A DNA stretch of 64,000 bases, taken from NCBI RefSeq assembly GCF_001510715.1, contig NZ_LMTJ01000015.1, positions 1-64,000 on the forward strand, given 5' to 3'. Positions 25,163 through 33,185 of the stretch are shown here, one piece after another (the stretch's first letter is position 1; each line of letters starts with the position of its first letter). Origin of the DNA: Bacillus sp. FJAT-29814. GTDB taxonomy: Bacteria; Bacillota; Bacilli; Bacillales; Cytobacillaceae. The position numbers and the translations under genes are program-made. Under the pieces are notes generated by a model. That model ran no database searches. It was not told the origin of the DNA and saw nothing but the letters and a program-made list of their open reading frames with translations.

Positions 25163-25417
25163 ATGGCCAGAAGAAATAAAATTCTTGTTCCCGCAGCACG
25201 GCAAGGATTGGACCAGTTGAAGGCAAGGGTCGTCCAGTCGCAAAGTCCTGAAAATGCCAAGTTCGAAGCCGCCGAAGAGGTCGGTGTTCCATTGAAAAAA
25301 GGCTATAACGGCAAGCTAACCTCAGAGCAGGCCGGAAAGGTCGGCGGCAGGCTCGGTGGCAGCATGGTGCGCGAGCTAGTAAAAATGGCGCAGGAAAATT
25401 TAGCGAAACGGCCATAA
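25163..25417 (+). CDS. Alpha/beta-type small acid-soluble spore protein
   Basis: An 84-residue DNA-coating spore protein. It contains NKILVPAARQGLDQLKARVV, then KFEAAEEVGVPLKKGYNGKLTSEQAGKVGGRLGGSMVRELVKMAQENL, matching the two conserved helices and the E-x-G germination-protease site of the family. It is slightly longer than SspA/B and more divergent, like minor SASPs. A strong AAGGAGGG is 10 nt before the ATG. Expected to be made in the forespore under sigma-G; candidate -35 GAATAA near 25090 is only suggestive. Confidence 0.92.
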   Translation: MARRNKILVPAARQGLDQLKARVVQSQSPENAKFEAAEEVGVPLKKGYNGKLTSEQAGKVGGRLGGSMVRELVKMAQENLAKRP

Positions 25418-25429
25418 CATGGGGAACTA

Positions 25430-25466
25430 AAAAAGACTTGTGCGACTTGGTCCCACAAGTCTTTCT
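25430..25466 (+). terminator. Terminator of the SASP gene
   Basis: AAAGACTTGTG (25432-25442) pairs with CACAAGTCTTT (25454-25464) and is followed by CTCTGTT. Stem of 11 pairs, directly after the stop codon. Confidence 0.85.
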
Positions 25467-25567
25467 CTGTTCCCTGCAAAAATCTTTGAAGCCCACCCTC
25501 ATTTCAATGTATATACCACACTGGAATTGGAAAAATATGCACAGGATATGTGAGGGGTGGTATCGAG

Positions 25568-27142
25568 ATGTTTGTTTTCCGGAAGCGGAAGCGAAGACCA
25601 AAACATAAAAAAACATTGGATGCGATGCCATTTAATGAAGAGCTTAGTGATGACCTATCTGAAAATGAAAAAATCCTCACGAAAATCTTTCATAATTGCG
25701 GGGATTTTATCGTCCGGCCGATCCAGATTAACGGGAAGCCGAAAATGTTAATGTTTTATTTGGAAGGATTATTGGATACGAAAAACCTTGAAATTGTTTT
25801 GTTAAAGCCATTGCTCTTTCATGGATTGCCTGAGGGATTGGGAAAAATCACTTCACTCAAACAAATTATCGAGCAAAACCTGATTCCGGGTTCATCGTTT
25901 AAGACAGTTTCGAAGCTTGAAGAGCTTATAGAAGGAGTATTAAAAGGCGAGTTAGGGATTATTGTTGAGGGTGAAAGAAATGCTTTACTTGCTGATTTTA
26001 AAGGAATGGAGCAAAGGAACGTCGAGGAGCCGGCAACTGAGGCGACGATTCGCGGTCCACGTGACGGCTTTACCGAGACCTTAAGAGTCAACACCTCTTT
26101 AATAAGAAGGAGAATCCGCAGCACCCGATTAAAATTGGAGCCTATGACAATTGGGGAACTTTCACGGACGGATGTTGCAATCGCCTATATCGATGGGATT
26201 GCACCGGAATCATTGCTAAAAGAAGTTCGATCAAGGCTGAGCAAGATTGAAATAGACGGGATTCTCGACTCTGAGTATTTAGAGGAATTTATCGAGGATG
26301 TCCCGTATACTCCCTTTCCGCAAATACAGAATACCGAGCGACCTGACATTGTCACGGCAAATTTACTCGAAGGCAAGGTTGCTATCCTTGTAGATAATAC
26401 GCCATTTGTCCTCATTGTCCCCATGACCTTTTGGAGTGGATTGCAGGCGGTGGAGGATTACTATGAACGATTTTGGTACACTTCCTTTATTCGATTCGTC
26501 CGTTATGTCTTATTCAATACAGCTATGTATTTACCATCTATTTATGTTGCTTTGACCACTTATCATCCAAAGCTAATTCCAACAACGCTATTGATCAGTG
26601 TTGCTGCCGCACGGGAAGGCGTCCCGTTTCCAGCCATCATTGAAGCATTGATCATGGAATTTGTCTTTGAGGGGCTGCGTGAAGCGGGGATTCGTCTGCC
26701 CAAAGCTGTCGGCTCAGCGGTCAGTATTGTCGGGGCGCTGGTGATTGGCCAGGCTGCTGTCCAGGCTGGCATTGTATCCGCACCAATGGTCATTGTCGTC
26801 GCGACAACCGGTATTGCTTCATTTGCGATTCCACGTTATAACCTTGGAACAGCGCTGAGGCTGGTCCGGTTTCCGATGTTAATTTTGGCCGGGATATTTG
26901 GTCTATATGGTATCTGCATCGGTTTTATTGCGCTGACGATTCATCTAGTGAACCTAAGGTCCTTTGGTGTCCCCTACTTTACACCGGTAGCGCCGCAAAT
27001 CCCTAGTGACCTCAAGGATGTGTTAATCCGTGCGCCGAGATGGGCTAATAAGTATGGCCCTTTTTTTACCTTTGGCAGGAATAAACAGCGGGTTGACTCT
27101 GGGCAAATGCCCAGTCCGGAACGCGGAGGAACGGACCAATGA
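25568..27142 (+). CDS. Spore germination receptor A subunit (GerAA family)
   Basis: A 524-residue inner-membrane spore protein. The long cytosolic N-terminal domain contains GPRDGFTETLRVNTSLIRRRIRS and IAYIDGIAPESLLKEVRSRL; five to six membrane helices follow from residue about 300 (VLFNTAMYLPSIYVALTTYHP, REGVPFPAIIEALIMEFVFEGLREAGIRLP). These are strong GerA-family signatures. The ATG at 25568 follows GGGGTGG at 7-8 nt; a GTG at 25550 is the alternative. First gene of an A-C-B operon: its stop overlaps gerXC by 4 nt. It should form a nutrient-sensing receptor that triggers germination; the nutrient is unknown. Confidence 0.95.
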   Translation: MFVFRKRKRRPKHKKTLDAMPFNEELSDDLSENEKILTKIFHNCGDFIVRPIQINGKPKMLMFYLEGLLDTKNLEIVLLKPLLFHGLPEGLGKITSLKQIIEQNLIPGSSFKTVSKLEELIEGVLKGELGIIVEGERNALLADFKGMEQRNVEEPATEATIRGPRDGFTETLRVNTSLIRRRIRSTRLKLEPMTIGELSRTDVAIAYIDGIAPESLLKEVRSRLSKIEIDGILDSEYLEEFIEDVPYTPFPQIQNTERPDIVTANLLEGKVAILVDNTPFVLIVPMTFWSGLQAVEDYYERFWYTSFIRFVRYVLFNTAMYLPSIYVALTTYHPKLIPTTLLISVAAAREGVPFPAIIEALIMEFVFEGLREAGIRLPKAVGSAVSIVGALVIGQAAVQAGIVSAPMVIVVATTGIASFAIPRYNLGTALRLVRFPMLILAGIFGLYGICIGFIALTIHLVNLRSFGVPYFTPVAPQIPSDLKDVLIRAPRWANKYGPFFTFGRNKQRVDSGQMPSPERGGTDQ

Positions 27143-28329
27143 AAAAGGTATTTTTCCTCCTCATTTGTTTCGTTTTCCTTACCGGCTGCTGGGACCGCAA
27201 AGAATTAAATGAACGGTCGATCTGGCTGGCCACAGGCTGGGACGTGGCCAAGGATGGTGGTGTGGAGATTAGCGGCCAAATTGTGATTCCCGCCAATGTA
27301 CAAACCCAAGGAGGCGGCGGCGGAGCAACCGGGCAAGGTTTTTTCGCCATTTCAGCAAAAGGAAAAGACGTGAGAGATGCCTTGCAAAACATGCAGACAA
27401 AGCTTCCACGCGAGGCTTTTTTTGGCCAGCGCCGCGTGATATTCCTCGGTGAAGAATTTGCCAAGCGCGGAATTAAAGACAAACTTGATATCAACGACCG
27501 TTCCGCCGACGTCAGCCTTCGCACAGATATATTTGTGATAAAGGGCGGTACCGCCAAGGAGATCATAACCATTGCGAATCCATTGGAGAAATCACCTGTA
27601 ATCGCCACATTAAAAGAACATCAAGAAAGCGGCGGCAGAGGCGATACGGCCTACTTAAACTTCCTAATCGCCGCCAACCGTGATGGGATTCAACCCTCCA
27701 TCCCATCAATAGAGATTAGCACTTCGTTAGAAGGAAAACCGGCCGGAAAAGAGAAATCACCAAACCCTAAAGTATTGCGCTTGGCAGGTGTCAGCATATT
27801 TGATAAACAGTTAAAAATGAAAGGCTTTTTGAATAACGAAGAAAACAGGAACATCCTTTGGGTTATGGGGGCCTTGAAAAAGATGACCATCACCATAAAA
27901 GGCGGAGACGGCAACAAAAGCATTGACATGAGGAAGATCCGCAGTAAAGTCAAACCAACATTTGATAAGAATGGCAAACCAAGCTTTACCGTCACTCTGA
28001 CAGGAGAAGGAGCCCTGACCGAAAACAATTCCGGGCTGGATGTTACGTATGCTGATAATCTTAGACGATTGGAAAGGGAATTCTCCAAACAAGCACAAGA
28101 TCAGGTGCAGCAAACCATAAATAAAGTTCAAAAGGACTACGGCCTAGACATTTTTGGTTTTGGCCAGAACCTCCATCAACATCATCCTAACAGGTGGAAA
28201 ACATTAAAAACTAATTGGGACAAAACCTTTACGGAAACCACTATTACGGTCCAAGCGAAAATCAAAGTAAAACAAATTGGAATGAGTGGGCCATCTTTAT
28301 TATATAGGGAAAGCGAGATTAAAAAATGA
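27139..28329 (+). CDS. Spore germination receptor C subunit lipoprotein (GerAC family)
   Basis: A 396-residue Ger(x)C lipoprotein. The signal peptide ends with lipobox LTGC at residues 14-17, followed by the family hallmark WDRKELNERSIWLATGWD. A Gly-rich insert (QGGGGGATGQG) lies near residue 60, then RDALQNMQTKLPREAFFGQRRVIFLGEEFAKRG; the C-terminal domain has VQQTINKVQKDYGLDIFGFGQNLHQHHPNRWK. Lipid-anchored on the outer face of the spore inner membrane, working with the A and B subunits. Starts within ATGA of gerXA, and its own end overlaps gerXB by 4 nt. Confidence 0.95.
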   Translation: MKKVFFLLICFVFLTGCWDRKELNERSIWLATGWDVAKDGGVEISGQIVIPANVQTQGGGGGATGQGFFAISAKGKDVRDALQNMQTKLPREAFFGQRRVIFLGEEFAKRGIKDKLDINDRSADVSLRTDIFVIKGGTAKEIITIANPLEKSPVIATLKEHQESGGRGDTAYLNFLIAANRDGIQPSIPSIEISTSLEGKPAGKEKSPNPKVLRLAGVSIFDKQLKMKGFLNNEENRNILWVMGALKKMTITIKGGDGNKSIDMRKIRSKVKPTFDKNGKPSFTVTLTGEGALTENNSGLDVTYADNLRRLEREFSKQAQDQVQQTINKVQKDYGLDIFGFGQNLHQHHPNRWKTLKTNWDKTFTETTITVQAKIKVKQIGMSGPSLLYRESEIKK

Positions 28330-29426
28330 AGCTTTCAGGGCTGCAGATATTTTGGCTGATATTCACGTTTCAAACAGGAAATATCATCTTACTCACAATC
28401 AGTCCGGTCATGAAGGATGCCAAACAGGATGTCTGGATTTCTTATTTAATCGCCAGCGTTTTAGGGGTGCTAATCGTTTATATTGCAGTTAAAACGGCGC
28501 TTCTGAATCCCCGTCAGACCTTGATTGTTTTTAGTAAACGAATTCTGGGCAAATGGCTTGGGACGGTGATTGTGCTTGTTTATCTTGTTCAATGGTATTC
28601 GGTCATTGGCAATATTTTAAGAGAATTTGCCGATTTTACGATTACCGTTTTGCTCCCGCGCACACCGTCTTGGGTTCTTTTATTTACCATGCTTTTACTC
28701 CTCGTCTATATTACCTATATAGGAGGAATCGAAGGGATTGGGCGCTGTTGCGAAGTTTTTGGCCCCATTATCATGTTCTCAGTCGTGATGCTGATCATTT
28801 TTTCAATGAAGGATTTTAATGCCGCAAATTTATTACCGGTTTTTACCGATACTGGTGTGGTGCCGATTTCGAAAGGGGCATTAACACCACTCGCCTTCCT
28901 TGGTGAGTCTGTCATCATGCTAATGCTAGTTTCCTTTACGGACAAGCCAGATAAAGCGCTAAAAGGTGCATTGTGGGGCATTACACTTTCTGCCTTAACC
29001 GTAACGATTGTTGCTGTTTGTGTGCTGTTGGTCTTCGGTCCAGATATCTCTGCTAAACTTCGGCATCCCTCTTTTGATGTTACCAGTTATATTTCAATCT
29101 TGGGATTTATCCAAAACCTTGAAATTATTGCGGTATTAGTCTGGATTTTAAGCGTTTTTATAAAATTGTCAGTCTATTTCTTTGCTGCTAGTTATGGGAC
29201 TGCCCAACTGTTCAAGGCCAAAAACTGGCGGACGCTCATCTGGTTTACTGCACCTTTTTTTTTCTGTTTGGCCATGTTTGTCCCAAGCCACGCCTATACG
29301 TTTGGTTACATGAAAACGTATTGGGTTTATTATGCTTTACCCATTAATATGGCAGGAATTCCATTGCTCATGTTACTTGTAGGGACCATCCGGAAAAAAC
29401 TGGCGGCAGTACCTCCTGGACAATAA
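28326..29426 (+). CDS. Spore germination receptor B subunit (GerAB, APC-type)
   Basis: A 366-residue protein with ten predicted helices of the GerAB/spore permease family (APC superfamily). N-terminal LQIFWLIFTFQTGNIILLTISPVMKDAKQDVWISYLIAS and PSFDVTSYISILGFIQNLEIIAVLVWILSVFIKLSVYFFA are typical. It is the likely germinant-binding subunit. Operon order A-C-B resembles gerK rather than gerA of B. subtilis. Strong terminator follows. Confidence 0.94.
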   Translation: MKLSGLQIFWLIFTFQTGNIILLTISPVMKDAKQDVWISYLIASVLGVLIVYIAVKTALLNPRQTLIVFSKRILGKWLGTVIVLVYLVQWYSVIGNILREFADFTITVLLPRTPSWVLLFTMLLLLVYITYIGGIEGIGRCCEVFGPIIMFSVVMLIIFSMKDFNAANLLPVFTDTGVVPISKGALTPLAFLGESVIMLMLVSFTDKPDKALKGALWGITLSALTVTIVAVCVLLVFGPDISAKLRHPSFDVTSYISILGFIQNLEIIAVLVWILSVFIKLSVYFFAASYGTAQLFKAKNWRTLIWFTAPFFFCLAMFVPSHAYTFGYMKTYWVYYALPINMAGIPLLMLLVGTIRKKLAAVPPGQ

Positions 29427-29436
29427 TTGGTTATAC

Positions 29437-29472
29437 CGAAAAAACCGGAGGCGTGTTAGCCTCCGGTTTTAA
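29437..29472 (+). terminator. Bidirectional terminator between ger operon and Arc-like gene
   Basis: AAAACCGGAGGC (29441-29452) and GCCTCCGGTTTT (29459-29470) give a 12-bp stem with a 6-nt loop. T-runs flank both sides, so it can serve the ger operon and the convergent Arc-like gene, whose stop codon overlaps it at 29469-29471. Confidence 0.88.
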
Positions 29473-29648
29473 TCTTCTTTTTCATTGGATTTTCCTGATT
29501 TTTTCAGTCTCCCGGAATCCTTTAGCGCTTTTTTGATAATTACTTCAATTTGCGCATTTACACTACGAAATTCATCCTCCGCCCATTTTTCCAAGGCATC
29601 ATATACCTTGGGATCAATGCGCAGCAGGAATCGTTTTTTTTCAGCCAC
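29469..29648 (-). CDS. Small Arc-like ribbon-helix-helix DNA-binding protein, 59 residues
   Basis: This short gene uses a GTG start at 29648 with AGGGTG about 7 nt upstream and ends at TAA 29469-29471. The product begins MAEKKRFLLRIDPKVYDALEK, a beta strand followed by helices as in Arc/MetJ repressors, and has a basic tail (LKKSGKSNEKED). It follows the SPFH gene by 11 nt, so both are probably one transcript. It may regulate that operon; a palindrome upstream of the SPFH gene is a candidate site. No toxin partner is visible. Confidence 0.8.
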   Translation of the reverse strand: MAEKKRFLLRIDPKVYDALEKWAEDEFRSVNAQIEVIIKKALKDSGRLKKSGKSNEKED

Positions 29649-29659
29649 AAAATCACACC

Positions 29660-30526
29660 CTAGTAAATCGATCCTGTATTGATTACCGGCTGGCTCCCTT
29701 TTTCAGAAACAATTGCCACCATTAAATTATTGACCATCTGTGCTTTCTTTTCTTCATCAAGGTCCACAATCCCTTCTTCCTTCAATTGGTCAATTGCCGA
29801 TTTAACCATCGTGACCGCACCTTCCACGATGACCTTCCGGGCGGCCAGCACCGCTTTCGCCTGCTGTCTTTGCAGCATCGCATGGGCAATTTCACTGGAA
29901 TAGGCCAAGTGCATGATTCTCGCTTCAATAATTTCCACTCCCGCCAGTTCCAAACGCCTTTGCAAATCTTTAGTCAATTCATCGCCAACTTCATCAGAAT
30001 GTTGGCGCAGCGAGATTTCGAAATCATTATTGACATTGTCATAAGGGTACTGGCTGGCAATATGGCGCAGCCCGGTTTCACTTTGTGTATGGACAAACTC
30101 TTTGTAATCCTCTACGTCAAACACAGCCTTTGCCGAATCAAACACTTTATACACAACAACCGCGGCAATTTCAATCGGATTCCCTTCCAAATCATTTACT
30201 TTTAATTTATCGCTATTAAAGTTGATTACTCTGAGAGATACAGTTTTTCTTAATGTTAACGGAACCGTCAGCCAAAATCCTTCTTGCTTGATGACACCCA
30301 GGTACCGGCCGAACAGAGTAAACACTTTGGCCTGGTTCGGCTGAATAATCGTGAACCCGGAAATTAGGAGAAATAGCACGATTGCACACAGTATGGCAAA
30401 AGCAAATGATAGGAAACTCTCAGTTAAGACAAAATTCCTAAACAAGACTACTGTTACCCCCGCAATTATCAGGAACAATATAACCCCCAAAAATCCGTTA
30501 AGCTTAAACATTTCTTTCTCTCTCAT
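29660..30526 (-). CDS. SPFH/Band 7 domain membrane protein
   Basis: A 288-residue protein with two N-terminal membrane segments (about residues 8-57), then an SPFH domain: FTIIQPNQAKVFTLFGRYLGVIKQEGFWLTVPL, VNDLEGNPIEIAAVVVYKVFDSAKAVFDVEDY, and EIIEARIMHLAYSSEIAHAMLQRQQAKAVLAARKVIVEGAV. The domain faces the cytosol and such proteins oligomerise as membrane scaffolds. The ATG at 30526 has AAAGGGAG 9 nt upstream; a TTG three codons earlier would touch the ribosome site. Followed by the Arc-like gene. Exact role unknown. Confidence 0.9.
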   Translation of the reverse strand: MREKEMFKLNGFLGVILFLIIAGVTVVLFRNFVLTESFLSFAFAILCAIVLFLLISGFTIIQPNQAKVFTLFGRYLGVIKQEGFWLTVPLTLRKTVSLRVINFNSDKLKVNDLEGNPIEIAAVVVYKVFDSAKAVFDVEDYKEFVHTQSETGLRHIASQYPYDNVNNDFEISLRQHSDEVGDELTKDLQRRLELAGVEIIEARIMHLAYSSEIAHAMLQRQQAKAVLAARKVIVEGAVTMVKSAIDQLKEEGIVDLDEEKKAQMVNNLMVAIVSEKGSQPVINTGSIY

Positions 30527-30558
30527 CGTAAACAACTCCCTTTTTTAAGATATTGCTT

Positions 30559-30576
30559 CTATATCATTATGATATC
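30559..30576. promoter_or_regulatory. Palindrome upstream of the SPFH gene, possible operator
   Basis: ATATCATTATGATAT is a perfect 15-bp palindrome (about 30561-30575) with further partial symmetry on the flanks, 35 bp upstream of the SPFH start codon and overlapping the likely -10 region on the minus strand. A ribbon-helix-helix repressor is encoded in the same operon, so autoregulation is a reasonable guess. Confidence 0.4.
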
Positions 30577-30702
30577 ACTTTGTTATCAAAAAGGGAATGG
30601 GTTAATTAGTTTTCAATACCCATTTTTTCTGGTGAAAATTCTTTTTTGCACAGTGGAAATAAAGTATAATCCTTGTATCTGAATTTTCGGGGGTATAGAT
30701 AG

Positions 30703-31281
30703 ATGACACTAACTGAATTAAATATTGAAGGCTTCAGGCTAATTAATGACCTTGGCAAGCAATACACCTTTTTAAACCCCGCCATTGTAGCGATTGCCGA
30801 GTATACGCTGTATGCAATAATTATTTGCATGCTGTTATTTGGATTCTCCAAAAATGGACGGAATCGGGTAATGGTGATTTGTTCTATTTTCACCATTACT
30901 TTTGCAGAATTACTTGGAAGATTGGTTGGAATGCTTCACTCTAACCAGCAGCCTTTTGCCGAACTGGCAGCTGTTAATAAGCTGATTGAAAAAGCCGTCG
31001 ATAATTCTTTTCCAAGCGACCATACGATTTTGGTTTTTTCAATTTGTGTGACCTTTTGGTTGTTTAAGAGAGGCTGGAGCTCTTTATTAGTGTTGTTGGC
31101 CGTTCTGGTAGGGTTTTCGCGGATTTGGGTCGGGGTTCATTACCCTGGGGATGTTCTTGTCGGCGCCGTGCTCAGTATCATTTCGGCCGTGATTGTGTAC
31201 AGGGCTGTTCCGAAGCTGGGGTTTGTTCGGAAATTATCAGGAGTACAGGATCAAAATCATTCGAGGTTTGAACATTTATAA
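30703..31281 (+). CDS. PAP2 phosphatase, undecaprenyl-diphosphatase BcrC-like
   Basis: A 192-residue membrane phosphatase with five to six helices. The PAP2 catalytic motifs PSDHT (residues about 105, within DNSFPSDHTILVFSICVTFW) and SRIWVGVHYPGDVLVGA (about 142-158) are present; the N-terminal part resembles BcrC, which dephosphorylates undecaprenyl diphosphate to recycle the lipid carrier for cell-wall synthesis and confers bacitracin resistance. GGGGG lies about 11 nt before the ATG. Single gene with its own terminator. Confidence 0.88.
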   Translation: MTLTELNIEGFRLINDLGKQYTFLNPAIVAIAEYTLYAIIICMLLFGFSKNGRNRVMVICSIFTITFAELLGRLVGMLHSNQQPFAELAAVNKLIEKAVDNSFPSDHTILVFSICVTFWLFKRGWSSLLVLLAVLVGFSRIWVGVHYPGDVLVGAVLSIISAVIVYRAVPKLGFVRKLSGVQDQNHSRFEHL

Positions 31282-31289
31282 TATTTTAC

Positions 31290-31322
31290 GAAAAATACCC
31301 GGGCAAACCGGGTGTTTTTTTA
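31290..31322 (+). terminator. Terminator after the PAP2 gene
   Basis: ACCCGG (31297-31302) and CCGGGT (31308-31313) with loop GCAAA, followed by GTTTTTTTA. Lies 16 nt past the stop. Confidence 0.85.
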
Positions 31323-31330
31323 TAGAGTAT

Positions 31331-31550
31331 ACTATTCAAACGTTTAATTAAGAATGTGCTGTACTAATCAATCGTTTGGCTAAAAAGTCATATGTTGAGA
31401 ATTCAAGGCTTGTCATCAAATAGGATATACTACTCAAACGTTTGATTAAAAATAGGACTATACTAATTAATCGTTTGGTTAATGTCTATTGAAACTAATC
31501 AAACGTTTAGTTAATGCCCATTGAAAGTTATTCAAACGTTTGGTTAGCTC
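31331..31550. repeat. Family C phased repeat array of CAAACGTTTG-like sites
   Basis: Six near-palindromic sites of the type TNATCAAACGTTTGGTTA have their central CG at 31341, 31373, 31439, 31472, 31504 and 31537, plus a degenerate site near 31408. Spacing is 31-35 bp, about three helical turns. Read as units, CTATTCAAACG...CGTTTGGCTAA (31332-31383) and CTACTCAAACG...CGTTTGGTTAA (31430-31482) are 52-53 bp long with imperfectly complementary ends, like families A and B. Located between convergent genes; no coding potential. Confidence 0.85.
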
Positions 31551-31557
31551 ATGAATG

Positions 31558-31590
31558 AGCGGCTGGAGGTGTTAATTCCGGCCGCTTTTA
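31558..31590 (+). terminator. GC-rich hairpin at the end of the ABC operon
   Basis: AGCGGC (31558-31563) pairs with GCCGCT (31581-31586), extended by TGGA/TCCG-type partial pairing, and is followed on the plus strand by TTTTAC. It abuts the ABC permease stop at 31593. The T-run is on the plus side, so the direction served is unclear. Confidence 0.55.
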
Positions 31591-31592
31591 CT

Positions 31593-32375
31593 TCATGATC
31601 CTGTAGACCGGTAGTGCCTAACACCAAATTGCCAGAAGAGAACGCAAGGCAGGATAAACAAGCTACCAAGCGCGGGAATCAGCATATATAACAAGTCATT
31701 GCCATTATTTTTTCCAAGCAGGTACATCAGCGGCAAGTAGTTGACTGTCCCGAATGGAATGACATAAGTAAAAAAACGGGCCACCCATTTTTGGTATATA
31801 TTTAACGGATACTGCGCCATCTCCCGGCCACCGTCGGTAAAAATATTGGCTACTTCCAGTCCTTGTACCGTCCAAAAACACATCGTCGCCTGGAGGATAA
31901 AGATGCCGGTAAAAATGAGTACACCGCTGGTAATCATCAATATCAAGGTTAAGATTTTTGCCGGGCTCCATTGGAGTGACAGGCTACCCAATGCCCAGGC
32001 CAAAACGACGGCGCTTTGCAGCAGCCTTCCAAATCTCGTGAATTCAAATTTCGAGCCCATCACTTGTATGAACGTAGAGCGCGGCCTGACGAGAACCCGA
32101 TCAAACTCACCCCTTACCACCATGCCGGAAAACATGTCAAACCCGCGGGCAAAACATTCACTTATAGCGAATGCCATGTGGATTACCGCAAAGCACAGAG
32201 CCACTTCGAAAAAATCCCAGCCCCTGATTTGGCCAAAGCGGTCAAATAAAAAGTACAGCCCGGCAAAGACGGAAAACGGAATGAAAAACTGGCCGGTCAT
32301 TAGCAGCAAAAAGGACGCCCGATACTGCATCTGCGATTTAAAAAGAATTTTTAAATACTTAAAATAAAGACTCAA
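31593..32375 (-). CDS. ABC-2 type exporter permease (second of pair)
   Basis: A 260-residue permease with six hydrophobic segments, of the ABC2_membrane_6 type (FKYLKILFKSQMQYRASFLLLMTGQFF; VVRGEFDRVLVRPRSTFIQVMGS; YPLNIYQKWVARFFTYVIPFGTVNYLP). It starts with TTG at 32375, 6 nt after the upstream permease gene, behind GGGGG. The last gene of a three-gene operon with an ATPase and a sister permease. The exported substrate is unknown; antibiotic-related roles occur in this family. Confidence 0.88.
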   Translation of the reverse strand: MSLYFKYLKILFKSQMQYRASFLLLMTGQFFIPFSVFAGLYFLFDRFGQIRGWDFFEVALCFAVIHMAFAISECFARGFDMFSGMVVRGEFDRVLVRPRSTFIQVMGSKFEFTRFGRLLQSAVVLAWALGSLSLQWSPAKILTLILMITSGVLIFTGIFILQATMCFWTVQGLEVANIFTDGGREMAQYPLNIYQKWVARFFTYVIPFGTVNYLPLMYLLGKNNGNDLLYMLIPALGSLFILPCVLFWQFGVRHYRSTGS

Positions 32376-32381
32376 GGTGTG

Positions 32382-33185
32382 TCAGCCCCCTTGGACTACA
32401 ACTTTTTTTAGAATATTGTTTAGCGCGAGCCTGCCCAGCCAAACAAGACATAGGATGTACGCGAGTTGGATCAGGATGCCAATGATGGCTTCGTTCTGTG
32501 GGATGTGTCCGGAATAAACGCGAAATGGAAAATCGGCTGTCCAGCGGAACGGAAGCACGTAGGCAATTTTTTGAAGCCAGTCAGGCATTAACGGTACCGG
32601 GATGATGAGGCCGGCAAAGAACTCGCCAAGGACGCTGAAGATTAATAATGATCCGGTCGGTGACATCGTAAGAAAAACAGATATATACATGAACATCGAA
32701 ACCGCCACCAACAGGAATAGGCCAAGAATTAACGAACTAATGAATAAGATGAATGCAATGAAGCTTGGCGGCAGGGTCATGTCGTACGGCTTTGGCAGAA
32801 AAAAAGCAACGATTAGGATTGGAAAGCAGCGCAATAGGGCACTTGAAAGTCGTTGGGCGAGCAGCTTGGCATACCAAAATCCGTATAGTTCGCACGGCCG
32901 GCACAGCTCATAGGCGATGTTGCCGCTTGTAATCAGGTCGAATAGTTCGTTATCGCGAAACCAGATGGTCACGAACACAAGAAATGCCTGCTGCAGCCAT
33001 ATGTAAGTAATAATTTCTTTTAATGAGATTGGCGGTGTGGTGACGGCATACTCATAAAAAGCTTGGAAAACCATGATGATGATGAATCCCCAGAAAAATT
33101 GCGTCGCCACCCCGGCGAGTGCTGCAGTGCGGTATTGCATGCCTATTAGGAGACGGAGCTTTAGGACCGAATGATACACCCTCAT
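32382..33185 (-). CDS. ABC-2 type exporter permease (first of pair)
   Basis: A 267-residue six-helix permease: VLKLRLLIGMQYRTAALAGVATQFFWGFIIIMVFQAFYEYA, WFRDNELFDLITSGNIAYELCRPCELYGFWYAKLLAQRLSSALLRCFP, and LPFRWTADFPFRVYSGHI. The region LITSGNIAYELCRPC corresponds to VVRGEFDRVLVRPR in the sister gene, so the two form a heterodimeric membrane part. Its ATG overlaps the ATPase stop by 4 nt; AAGGAG is in front. Confidence 0.88.
   Translation of the reverse strand: MRVYHSVLKLRLLIGMQYRTAALAGVATQFFWGFIIIMVFQAFYEYAVTTPPISLKEIITYIWLQQAFLVFVTIWFRDNELFDLITSGNIAYELCRPCELYGFWYAKLLAQRLSSALLRCFPILIVAFFLPKPYDMTLPPSFIAFILFISSLILGLFLLVAVSMFMYISVFLTMSPTGSLLIFSVLGEFFAGLIIPVPLMPDWLQKIAYVLPFRWTADFPFRVYSGHIPQNEAIIGILIQLAYILCLVWLGRLALNNILKKVVVQGG

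Noticed and set aside
25490..25567. Sigma-G promoter for the germination operon
   Set aside because: TGTATA near 25508 and later A/T-rich bases are suggestive but spacing and -10 do not match well enough to call.
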